The notes below the pieces were generated by a model that saw only the letters and a list, made by a program, of their open reading frames with translations, did not search any database and was not told the DNA's origin. Shown here piece after piece: positions 1 through 5,972 of a DNA stretch of 6,323 bases. The stretch comes from Deltaproteobacteria bacterium. GTDB taxonomy: Bacteria; Desulfobacterota; WTBG01. The position numbers and the translations under genes were made by a program. Position 1 is the stretch's first letter. Each line of letters starts with the position of its first letter. Where the stretch lies: NCBI GenBank assembly GCA_013139225.1, contig WTBG01000331.1, forward strand, positions 1 to 6,323, in the 5' to 3' direction.

Positions 1-124
1 TTCCTAAAATGCGTGAGCCAAACACAGCATCTGCTTTACCTCGCAACATAGGCTCCAGCACCCTATCCATTATGGTAGGATCATACTGGCAGTCTGAGTG
101 GAGTATTACAAAATTAGTATTTTT
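1..124 (-). pseudogene. Truncated GT2 (DPM/DPG-synthase-like) glycosyltransferase remnant, running off the left edge
   Basis: Reading the minus strand leftward, an open frame from about 124 to the edge encodes a segment with the core motifs of a polyprenyl-phosphate type GT2: FVILHSD then CQYDP (the metal/donor-binding DxD-like region, codons about 112-77), a leucine-rich spacer, then AVFGSRILG (28-2). In the family this block lies roughly 85-130 residues into the protein. Here the N-terminal Rossmann half (PVYNE and DDGS motifs) is missing. An in-frame TAA at 125-127 sits directly upstream, next to a seven-A run, and no usable start codon precedes the HSD motif. The missing N-terminal part would have to overlap the intact C-terminal coding of the neighbouring membrane protein, so this looks like a real 5' truncation rather than one sequencing error. 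The 3' part continues outside the window. It may be the relic of a second donor-sugar synthase. Family assignment is good; pseudogene status is likely but not proven. Confidence 0.66.
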
Positions 125-173
125 TTATCCATGCCCATTACACCCTTTCAGCAAACGTTGTCTTTTTGTATTG

Positions 174-2000
174 TTATTTGACTTCTTGAATCCTATAGAG
201 GATGTAGTGACTGTTTTCATAAACCTTGGGAAGCTCAAAGTGTTTTGGCTTTTCAGTAACAATATAGACAGCATGATATTTTCTTGCTGTTGCGACTATT
301 TCTTCTGTTGAAAGGGCATTGTATCCGTTCTTTTCTCCCAAAAAGGTTTCCCAACCCAGGCTATTCATCCTTTCAAGCCACTCTTTAGCGGAGGCATTAT
401 CCATATAAAGAATATTTGCTCCCTCCGCCCAATCCCCCAGCGTGGCCCGCTCGGAATAGAGCCCGAAATCATTGATGTAAGGTGGGACAATAAACAAGTC
501 GTCCTTTTTCGAGTGGTTCTTGGCAAACATTTGTATGTCCGACCACGGATCCCTTGTCCCGCGGACGTACCCGTGGTAATAAATATCAACTCCCCCCCTG
601 TATACCAAAATTCCCGTATCGAATAAGACAATGAACAGAAGAGCAACGATGATAAAAGAACCGGAGTTTCTCGCTAACGGTAAAGACTTTTCTCTCAGCT
701 TCACAAGTGAAAGAAATAAAAGAGCACATCCCAGTCCAATGATTGTACCTTTAGTTCCCCAGTCGAAGATACCTTGATATCCGATAAGTGCAGTGAAAAG
801 AATAAGAAAGATGAAGGGTAATTTCTTATCCAACCATTGCCAGCGTTTCTCTACTGAGGTTTTATAAAGAAAGAAAAAGAAGAAAATGTTGCAGAGGAAA
901 AGGTAATATGATGGAAAATAATGAATATATCCCGTGATCGCGATCAAGGTTGAGACGATGAGAAACCTCTTTAGTAAGCTTGTATCCCATATCGTGATCA
1001 TGAGATGAACGATACAGGGGAGGGATAGTATGATATAAATCCAGGATGTTCTCCAGAGGCTCATTTTCATGACAAAAGGGACGGGGAACATCTCAGCAAA
1101 CACAGTGCCCAATGCACAGAGGAAACCGATTGTGCCTACAAATAGTGTAATGTCTCTTTTCTTCTCACTTTTGGGAAGGGTGTATAACCCCATTACAAAA
1201 AGGCAGAAGTAAAGTCCAGCCCTGAAAAAGTGATTAGAGGACCAGGTTGAAGGGAATATGGTGTACCATGCCGTCCACTTAACACAAGTTATCCATTCAG
1301 GCCCATATTCCCATGTCATTGACAAGTATTGAAATGATTTTATAAGAATGGGTAACGCAGGAAGTGCAAAGGCCACGGAGCAGAACAGTAACGTTTTAGA
1401 TCCGCATTCTTTTTTATGAAAAAACCAATATGGAAAAAATAGCAGGAGGAGAAATATAACGCTCATAGGATGAAAGTTCCATGCTATCCCCATTAAAAAA
1501 AATGCTAAAAGATATTTTTTTTTGAAGATGAGAGCCAGGGAAAAAATATTGAGCATGATAGCCCACTGAATTCCATGATGAAAAAAATTGATGTAAATGG
1601 CAGGCGAGCCAAGCGCCCAGTTATTAAGATTGGAGGAAAAAAGGAGAGCTGTTCCATAGCCAGCTATGTCAGTTCCAATTAGGGTTTTACCGAGATAGAA
1701 AAGTGCGGTGATAGTAAGAAAGAGACAGATAAACCATTGGATGAGTGAAAAGGTTTCCAAGTCAACTTTACGAATAAAATAAGGGCTCAAATCATGCATA
1801 AGCGAAAGGCGAGCATTTTTTGCTTTAAGGCTCTGGACATAAAGAGATTTGCGGAAAAGACTTGGATCGCTTTGTGCAACGATAGGGGTCACATAAGTTG
1901 CTACATTTAGAGAACGGTGTACATAAAAGTAACCATTCATAAGAAAAGAGTGTACGGTAATGAATAAGAGGATTAAAATAATCTGGATTTTACTACGCAT
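174..2000 (-). CDS. Large polytopic membrane protein with DUF6798-like C-terminal domain, putative GT-C-type enzyme
   Basis: The protein is about 608 residues from the ATG at 2000. A positively charged N-terminus (MRSKIQ) leads into a first membrane helix. An extracytoplasmic loop follows with an SDPSLF motif (about 44-49), then around ten further hydrophobic segments, with a conserved-looking NFHP at about 175-178. The last 140 residues are soluble, probably periplasmic, with DPWSDIQ (about 484-490), IVPPY (504-508) and SERATLGDW (516-524). As I recall, this resembles DUF6798 proteins, which have a GT-C-like membrane architecture and no established reaction. A TTG at 2045 would add 15 residues (623 in total). 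I prefer the ATG because it places the charged N-terminus directly before the first helix; neither start has a good Shine-Dalgarno sequence. The gene follows the GT2 gene on the same strand with a gap of 5-50 nt, so it is probably co-transcribed. It may consume the polyprenyl-phosphate sugar made by that GT2 (inference). It contains T8 and T9 homopolymers and a six-Phe run (about residues 372-377). Confidence 0.85.
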   Translation of the reverse strand: MRSKIQIILILLFITVHSFLMNGYFYVHRSLNVATYVTPIVAQSDPSLFRKSLYVQSLKAKNARLSLMHDLSPYFIRKVDLETFSLIQWFICLFLTITALFYLGKTLIGTDIAGYGTALLFSSNLNNWALGSPAIYINFFHHGIQWAIMLNIFSLALIFKKKYLLAFFLMGIAWNFHPMSVIFLLLLFFPYWFFHKKECGSKTLLFCSVAFALPALPILIKSFQYLSMTWEYGPEWITCVKWTAWYTIFPSTWSSNHFFRAGLYFCLFVMGLYTLPKSEKKRDITLFVGTIGFLCALGTVFAEMFPVPFVMKMSLWRTSWIYIILSLPCIVHLMITIWDTSLLKRFLIVSTLIAITGYIHYFPSYYLFLCNIFFFFFLYKTSVEKRWQWLDKKLPFIFLILFTALIGYQGIFDWGTKGTIIGLGCALLFLSLVKLREKSLPLARNSGSFIIVALLFIVLFDTGILVYRGGVDIYYHGYVRGTRDPWSDIQMFAKNHSKKDDLFIVPPYINDFGLYSERATLGDWAEGANILYMDNASAKEWLERMNSLGWETFLGEKNGYNALSTEEIVATARKYHAVYIVTEKPKHFELPKVYENSHYILYRIQEVK

Positions 2001-2050
2001 GGTGTTATTTGTTTGCTCTACAAGAAAAGTGATGGGAGATTTCAAAAAGA

Positions 2051-2785
2051 CTATGAATACATTCCCTTTATATCATAGAATCTAATCCTGAAAAGATCCA
2101 GGCCACAGGCGAACACATTCTTCAAAACCTTTACTTTCGATCCACCGGTATGTTTCCACTTTACTGGGAGCGTTTTTATCCGGTAACCATGTTTCCTGGC
2201 AATGAAAAGATCCTCTGCATCGAAGCTCCAGTTATTCAATGTTTGTCTTGAAAATATTTCATGCGCACATCTCTGTCTATAACATTTGAAACCACAGGTA
2301 ATATCTGGCACGCTCAATTGGAGCATGAAATTTGCCAGGTAGATATACCCGTACCCAAAAATTTTTCTCTTAAAAGGTGCTTTATGTTTGATGGTTCTGG
2401 TGGCAATAAAAATATCAAAACGAGAAGAAAAATGCGAAATAAAGCTGTCAATCTCTTTTATAGAAGTGGAACCATCGGCATCTAAAAAAAAGATATATTC
2501 ACCAGCTGCTTCTAACATACCTTTTTTGATGGCTGCCCCTTTCCCTAAATTTACCGGTAGTTTTAAAATCTTGTACTTGCCAGACAGCTTTTCCTTAAGC
2601 AAGGATTCAACCATGATGACGGTATCATCGCTACTGCCATCATCCACAATCACAATCTCATATGAGAAGTCCTTTTTTCGTACGTACTCAATTACACTTG
2701 AAAGGAATGAATGAATTCTGTTTTGTTCATTATAAACGGGTATTACCACACTTATGAAAATAGGGTCTTTATCCATTCGCCTCAT
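2051..2785 (-). CDS. GT2 family glycosyltransferase, dolichyl-phosphate beta-glucosyltransferase (DPG synthase)-like
   Basis: This is a 244-residue GT-A fold enzyme with family motifs in order: VVIPVYNE (13-20), IVDDGSSDDT (46-55), NLGKGAAIKKG (79-89), the metal-binding DADGST (102-107), IATRTIKH (127-134), DITCGFKCY (161-169), WSFDAEDLF (186-194) and GYRIKTLPVKW (200-210). The DADGS signature and the W-F-D-E block near residue 190 point to the ALG5/DPG-synthase-like branch rather than to chain-extending GT2s. The expected reaction is transfer of a hexose from a UDP- or GDP-sugar to undecaprenyl phosphate on the cytoplasmic face of the inner membrane. No C-terminal membrane helices like those of GtrB/ArnC are seen, so it would be peripheral. 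Length is normal for the core enzyme. Two in-frame ATGs (2785 and 2776) compete. GAGG at 2780-2783 lies only 3 nt before the second, which is tight, so I kept the first. It heads the leftward operon and lies divergent to the GT-C pair. The exact sugar cannot be read from the sequence. Confidence 0.92.
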   Translation of the reverse strand: MRRMDKDPIFISVVIPVYNEQNRIHSFLSSVIEYVRKKDFSYEIVIVDDGSSDDTVIMVESLLKEKLSGKYKILKLPVNLGKGAAIKKGMLEAAGEYIFFLDADGSTSIKEIDSFISHFSSRFDIFIATRTIKHKAPFKRKIFGYGYIYLANFMLQLSVPDITCGFKCYRQRCAHEIFSRQTLNNWSFDAEDLFIARKHGYRIKTLPVKWKHTGGSKVKVLKNVFACGLDLFRIRFYDIKGMYS

Positions 2786-2806
2786 TTATTAGAAAAAAAT
2801 ATTTTA

Positions 2807-2835
2807 TTTAAAAGAATAAAAAGTTATACTGACAA
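2807..2835 (-). promoter_or_regulatory. Candidate sigma70-type promoter for the leftward GT2 operon
   Basis: On the minus strand, TTGTCA (2835-2830, five of six matches to TTGACA) is followed after 17 nt by TTTAAA (2812-2807, four of six matches to TATAAT). Transcription would start near 2800, giving a short leader before the ATG at 2785 or 2776. The region is very AT-rich, so chance matches are easy. This is a prediction from spacing and consensus only. Confidence 0.35.
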
Positions 2836-2870
2836 TTTAGAATGAATCGTCTATTATGTTTAGTGAGAAT

Positions 2871-2903
2871 AAATCAGATTTTTTCTCTTTTTTCAACTGA
2901 TTT
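2871..2903. repeat. Short inverted repeat in the divergent intergenic region
   Basis: AAATCAG (2871-2877) and its exact reverse complement CTGATTT (2897-2903) flank a 19-nt T-rich loop. It lies midway between the two divergent candidate promoters, where an operator could control both directions. A 7-bp arm in AT-rich DNA can arise by chance, and the loop is long for a terminator hairpin. Confidence 0.25.
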
Positions 2904-2933
2904 TTATTGTTTGATCGTGAGCATCGATAGGAT

Positions 2934-2942
2934 TGGTACAAT
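2934..2942 (+). promoter_or_regulatory. Candidate extended -10 promoter for the rightward GT-C pair
   Basis: TGGTACAAT (2934-2942) is an extended -10 element: TGn followed by TACAAT, five of six matches to TATAAT. The best upstream -35-like hexamer, TTGATC (2911-2916), lies 20 nt away, which is longer than usual, so the TG extension would have to compensate. The start would fall near 2949, leaving a leader of about 25-40 nt before the first GT-C gene. Confidence 0.4.
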
Positions 2943-2976
2943 TAACGTAGTTGTTTAAGTGACTTATTCTATGGAT

Positions 2977-2986
2977 GAGAGGGGGA
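2977..2986 (+). promoter_or_regulatory. Ribosome binding site that argues for an internal start of the first GT-C gene
   Basis: The purine run GAGAGGGGGA contains GAGG (2979-2982). It lies after the first in-frame ATG (2975) and 4 nt before the ATG at 2987, or 7 nt before a GTG at 2990. No Shine-Dalgarno sequence precedes the ATG at 2975. The true start is therefore more likely 2987 or 2990. Confidence 0.5.
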
Positions 2987-4453
2987 ATGGTGAACAAAAA
3001 GAGCTCAATGCTTTTCATTGGGTTTGCATTATTCATAGGTTGTATGTTGCGCTGCTGGAATATCAATCAAAGCTTCTGGTGGGATGAGATATGGAGTACC
3101 ATACCCTATGTGAAGACCGGTTCCCTCTGGCATGTGGTGAGCAGCCTGGGTTACTATTTCAATAACCATATATTGTATTCACTATTGGCGCGTGGCTCTA
3201 TAAAAATTTTTGGTGAGAGCGAGTTTACGGCCCGGCTTCCTGCATTGATTATGGGGCTTCTTGCTATTATCACGTTGTTTAAGTTTGGGAAAATATTTTT
3301 GGAGACACGTTGCGGAGTCATTGCTGCTATCTTGCTCGCTGTCTCTGCGTTTCATATTGATCATTCTTCAGAGGCACGTGGTTATTCTGGCCTTGCCCTT
3401 TTCTCCATTCTCTCATCGTTTTACTTTCTCAAGGGTTTGAAAACAAATGGGCTTAGATGCTGGATATTCTATATTGTTTTTACTGTGCTCGGATTTTATT
3501 CCCATGTCTTCATGTTTGCCGTTTCGATTTCTCAGTTTTTCTCTTCCTTTCTTTTTGTGGTTGTAGAAAAGTGGGGTTCCTTAAAGGATGGTATCACGAA
3601 GAAGGCTTTTAAACATTTTCTCATTTCCCTTTCTTGTGCCGGGATAGCTGTTATCCTTATCTATAGCCCCATCCTTACAACCTTTTTTTATAATATGGGT
3701 AAAGTGCAGTTTGTTAATGTAAATCGAATACCCTTTGTCATGAGCCTTTTGAATTCATTTTACCCCGGAGTCCTATGTAGATCAGGTGGCATCATATACG
3801 GTATTCTGTTTTTTTTCGGTATGTATTGTACCCTAAGAAAAGATCCCCATCTGTTTATATACCTGTTTGTGATGTTGGTTCTACCTCTTTCCCTTTACCT
3901 GTTCATTAACCCCATGTTTGTCTTTGAGAGGTATTTCGTTTTTGCCTTGCCTTTTGCCCTTTTGATTGTCAGCCAGGGGGTTGTTGGAGTTTCCAATAAT
4001 TTTAAAGGGATTTACAAACGTGGGGTTGTTCTTCTCTCCCTTCTTTTTCTTGTTTATCTTCAGTTGCCGGCCGTTAGCAAAATGCTTAACCAGGACCGTC
4101 AGAACTATCGGGAGGCGGTGCGCTATGTTCAAAGGGCGATCAAGAATAATACGGAAGATCTTGTTTTTTCCATAGGTTATGCCGGTGAACATTTTCGGTA
4201 CTATTCACCGGATATCGATATACCAACTCCTGCAACCCTCGATGAATTCTTTAACATAATCCGGGGGGAAAAGCATATCCGGTGTTTAATTACTGCCTGG
4301 CTTCCAGACATTCGTCCACCCTATGAAGATAAGGCCCTTTACTCGGAAAGACCCGGGCAGATCGAAATCTATAACTACGTAAAAGAACATTTTACGCTGG
4401 AAAAAAGTTTTTCATCGAGGTATCCGGTAGAAGTCTATTTTCTAAAAAGGTAA
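2987..4453 (+). CDS. GT39/PMT-like GT-C glycosyltransferase (membrane, polyprenyl-phosphate-sugar dependent)
   Basis: This protein of about 488 residues has some ten to eleven hydrophobic segments and a soluble C-terminal tail of roughly 125 residues. The first extracytoplasmic loop carries SFWWDEIWS (about 29-37); acidic D33 and E34 match the catalytic or metal-binding position of PMT/ArnT enzymes. NNHILYSLL (59-67), then GESEFTARLPAL (76-87) and HSSEARGY (126-133), follow the usual order of bacterial GT39-like proteins (typically 'hPPLyy', 'RlpS', 'eaRpY'). FERYFVFALPF (313-323) is a late-helix motif. Such enzymes transfer a sugar from a polyprenyl-phosphate carrier to a lipid, glycan or protein on the outer face of the inner membrane. 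The start was chosen from the Shine-Dalgarno position; an ATG at 2975 would add four residues. The next gene begins 4 nt after the stop, so the two are very likely one operon. The divergent GT2 is the obvious local donor-making partner (inference). The acceptor is unknown. Confidence 0.88.
   Translation: MVNKKSSMLFIGFALFIGCMLRCWNINQSFWWDEIWSTIPYVKTGSLWHVVSSLGYYFNNHILYSLLARGSIKIFGESEFTARLPALIMGLLAIITLFKFGKIFLETRCGVIAAILLAVSAFHIDHSSEARGYSGLALFSILSSFYFLKGLKTNGLRCWIFYIVFTVLGFYSHVFMFAVSISQFFSSFLFVVVEKWGSLKDGITKKAFKHFLISLSCAGIAVILIYSPILTTFFYNMGKVQFVNVNRIPFVMSLLNSFYPGVLCRSGGIIYGILFFFGMYCTLRKDPHLFIYLFVMLVLPLSLYLFINPMFVFERYFVFALPFALLIVSQGVVGVSNNFKGIYKRGVVLLSLLFLVYLQLPAVSKMLNQDRQNYREAVRYVQRAIKNNTEDLVFSIGYAGEHFRYYSPDIDIPTPATLDEFFNIIRGEKHIRCLITAWLPDIRPPYEDKALYSERPGQIEIYNYVKEHFTLEKSFSSRYPVEVYFLKR
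4444..4450 (+). promoter_or_regulatory. Shine-Dalgarno sequence inside the end of the upstream gene
   Basis: AAAAAGG at 4444-4450 lies in the last codons of the first GT-C gene and ends 7 nt before the ATG at 4458, which is good spacing. Ribosomes ending at 4453 would be next to this start, so translational coupling is likely. Confidence 0.6.
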
Positions 4454-4457
4454 GTTA

Positions 4458-5972
4458 ATGTCTTATTCCGAACGTACCAAACAAAAAAGAAGATATGGCT
4501 ACTTCTTGTTCTTTATCCTCTTTTTTGTAAGTTATGGCTATTTTTTTCAGGGCGGTGGTTGGAACCAGAACATACGGATTTGCCTGACGCGTGCAATTAT
4601 CCATCATGGCACATTCACGGTTGACCGTTTCAAGGAAGATTCTAAAGAAATGGAGTTTGTGAATGCCGGTGACTGGGCATTTTATAATGGCCATTACTAC
4701 TCGAATAAGTCCCCTGGTCTCTCTTTTCTGGCGGTGCCATCCTTCGCCCTAGCCGAGTATTGCTTAAAACACCTATTACCCAATGATCCAGAACAACAGG
4801 TGCTTTTCAGTGCTTATTTTAGTAATCTATGTACAACGGTTCTCATGTCCTCTCTTCTCTGTCTTCTCATCTTTCATGTTTTTCACCATTTCTTCCAGAT
4901 GAGCATCAGGGATTCCTTTCTGCTCATGCTCTTTTATGGATTTGGAACCATTGCTTTTTCCTATAGCACCACATTTTATTGCCACCAGCCAGCGGCTTTT
5001 TGTTCATTCCTCTCCTTTGTATTGGTCATGCATATTCGGAAGGGCAATTTTCAAAAAAAAGGAATTGTTGCATTACTTGCGGGTTTTTCAGCAGCTTCCG
5101 CTGTGCTTATTGAACCATCTGCCCTTTTCATTCTTGCGGCAGTTTCTCTTTATCTGGTAAGTTTTAAAGAGGGTAGACGGTGCCTTCCATCATTTGTTCT
5201 GGGTGGTATCCCAATAGGGCTGGTTCTGGGATGGTATAATTTTGTCTGCTTTGGTCACCCCTTGGCCTCTAGCTACAATTACGCAAATGAGATGGTTATG
5301 TGGAAGATAGATGGAAGGCTGTTTGGTATCCCAACACCCGTCAGATTATTCCGACTGCTGTTTTCACCTTATCGAGGATTGTTATTTTCGTCACCTATTT
5401 TTCTGATGGCACTTCCCGGGGTATTCTTTTTCCTTAGAGATAAACGATGGCGGGCAGAGGCGATCCTTTGTGCCACCTTATCAGTTTTTTTTATTATACT
5501 TATTGCGAGTTTTCATGCCTGGCATGGAGGTTCAGCTCCAGGCCCTCGATACCTGCTACCGGCGTTCCCCTTTTTATTTCTTCTCGCGGGGTTTCCCCTG
5601 AAGCAATTTGCGAAACTTTTCAGATTAATTGGCTTTGTTTCTCTGCTTATCAATTTCTCTATTACTGTTGTTGGCAATGAAATTCCTCGTGAGATAAGGA
5701 ACCCGCTGGGTGAAGTTGTTTTCAAAAATGTAATTGCTGGAAGCGTTTCCATCAATCCTGTTCCTTTCTCCCATTTTGAACATTATAATATTGATGGACT
5801 TGCGAACATTGAGGCCTGGGAACCAAATTTCAATTCATTCAACTTGGGAGAAATTATTTTCCCTCACAGCCTCGCGAGTATACTCCCACTCATATGTTTC
5901 TGGGTTATCTGGGGCTATTGGTGGAAACGACTGGTGAGAATGAAAAATCATAGCGAACACAAAAAATACTAA
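4458..5972 (+). CDS. Second polytopic GT-C-like glycosyltransferase family protein
   Basis: This 504-residue protein starts with a basic tail (SERTKQKRRYGY) before its first helix and has about eleven or twelve hydrophobic segments. The first outer loop reads WNQNIRICLTRAI (35-47), then GTFTVDRF (51-58), GHYYSNKSPGLSFLAVP (78-94) and later HGGSAPGPRYLLPAFPF (356-372). The YSnKsPGlsfl and GPRYLLPalPF motifs are typical, as I recall, of a bacterial branch annotated as GT39-like or 'phospholipid carrier-dependent glycosyltransferase'. The C-terminal segment NLGEIIFPHSLASILPL (461-477) before the last helix is also seen in that branch. Unlike its neighbour it lacks a WWDE pair in the first loop; D56 or other acidic residues would have to serve. 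The two proteins are therefore not a simple recent duplication. It probably uses the same lipid-linked sugar pool on another acceptor, or acts sequentially (inference). Its stop codon overlaps that of the convergent permease gene. Membrane GT-C class is fairly sure; reaction unknown. Confidence 0.82.
   Translation: MSYSERTKQKRRYGYFLFFILFFVSYGYFFQGGGWNQNIRICLTRAIIHHGTFTVDRFKEDSKEMEFVNAGDWAFYNGHYYSNKSPGLSFLAVPSFALAEYCLKHLLPNDPEQQVLFSAYFSNLCTTVLMSSLLCLLIFHVFHHFFQMSIRDSFLLMLFYGFGTIAFSYSTTFYCHQPAAFCSFLSFVLVMHIRKGNFQKKGIVALLAGFSAASAVLIEPSALFILAAVSLYLVSFKEGRRCLPSFVLGGIPIGLVLGWYNFVCFGHPLASSYNYANEMVMWKIDGRLFGIPTPVRLFRLLFSPYRGLLFSSPIFLMALPGVFFFLRDKRWRAEAILCATLSVFFIILIASFHAWHGGSAPGPRYLLPAFPFLFLLAGFPLKQFAKLFRLIGFVSLLINFSITVVGNEIPREIRNPLGEVVFKNVIAGSVSINPVPFSHFEHYNIDGLANIEAWEPNFNSFNLGEIIFPHSLASILPLICFWVIWGYWWKRLVRMKNHSEHKKY

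Noticed and set aside
125..173. Terminator after the DUF6798-like gene
   Set aside because: I found no GC-rich hairpin followed by a U tract. The seven-A run on the sense strand is of the wrong base, and AACGTT is only a 6-bp palindrome.
9..311. Plus-strand open frame of 100 codons at the left edge
   Set aside because: It overlaps the antisense of the GT2 remnant and the end of the membrane protein gene. The translation has no recognisable domain, and the minus-strand reading gives clear family motifs instead.
365..646. Minus-strand open frame of 93 codons inside the DUF6798-like gene
   Set aside because: It is an alternate-frame shadow of the C-terminal domain coding sequence, with no motif or independent ribosome binding site.
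2261..2714. Two plus-strand open frames antisense to the GT2 gene
   Set aside because: The opposite strand encodes an ordered set of GT2 motifs through this whole stretch; the plus-strand translations are low-complexity with no family signature.
2871..2910. Inverted repeat followed by a T-rich stretch as a rho-independent terminator
   Set aside because: The stem is only 7 bp and AT-rich, with a 19-nt loop. It lies upstream of both divergent genes, where no transcript is expected to end.
3881..4192. Minus-strand 103-codon Lys/Asn-rich open frame opposite the first GT-C gene
   Set aside because: It is the antisense of a Phe/Leu-rich membrane segment, which by itself produces Lys/Asn-rich frames; no other support.
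5513..5755. Minus-strand 80-codon open frame opposite the second GT-C gene
   Set aside because: It lies fully inside a well-supported gene and has no recognisable content.
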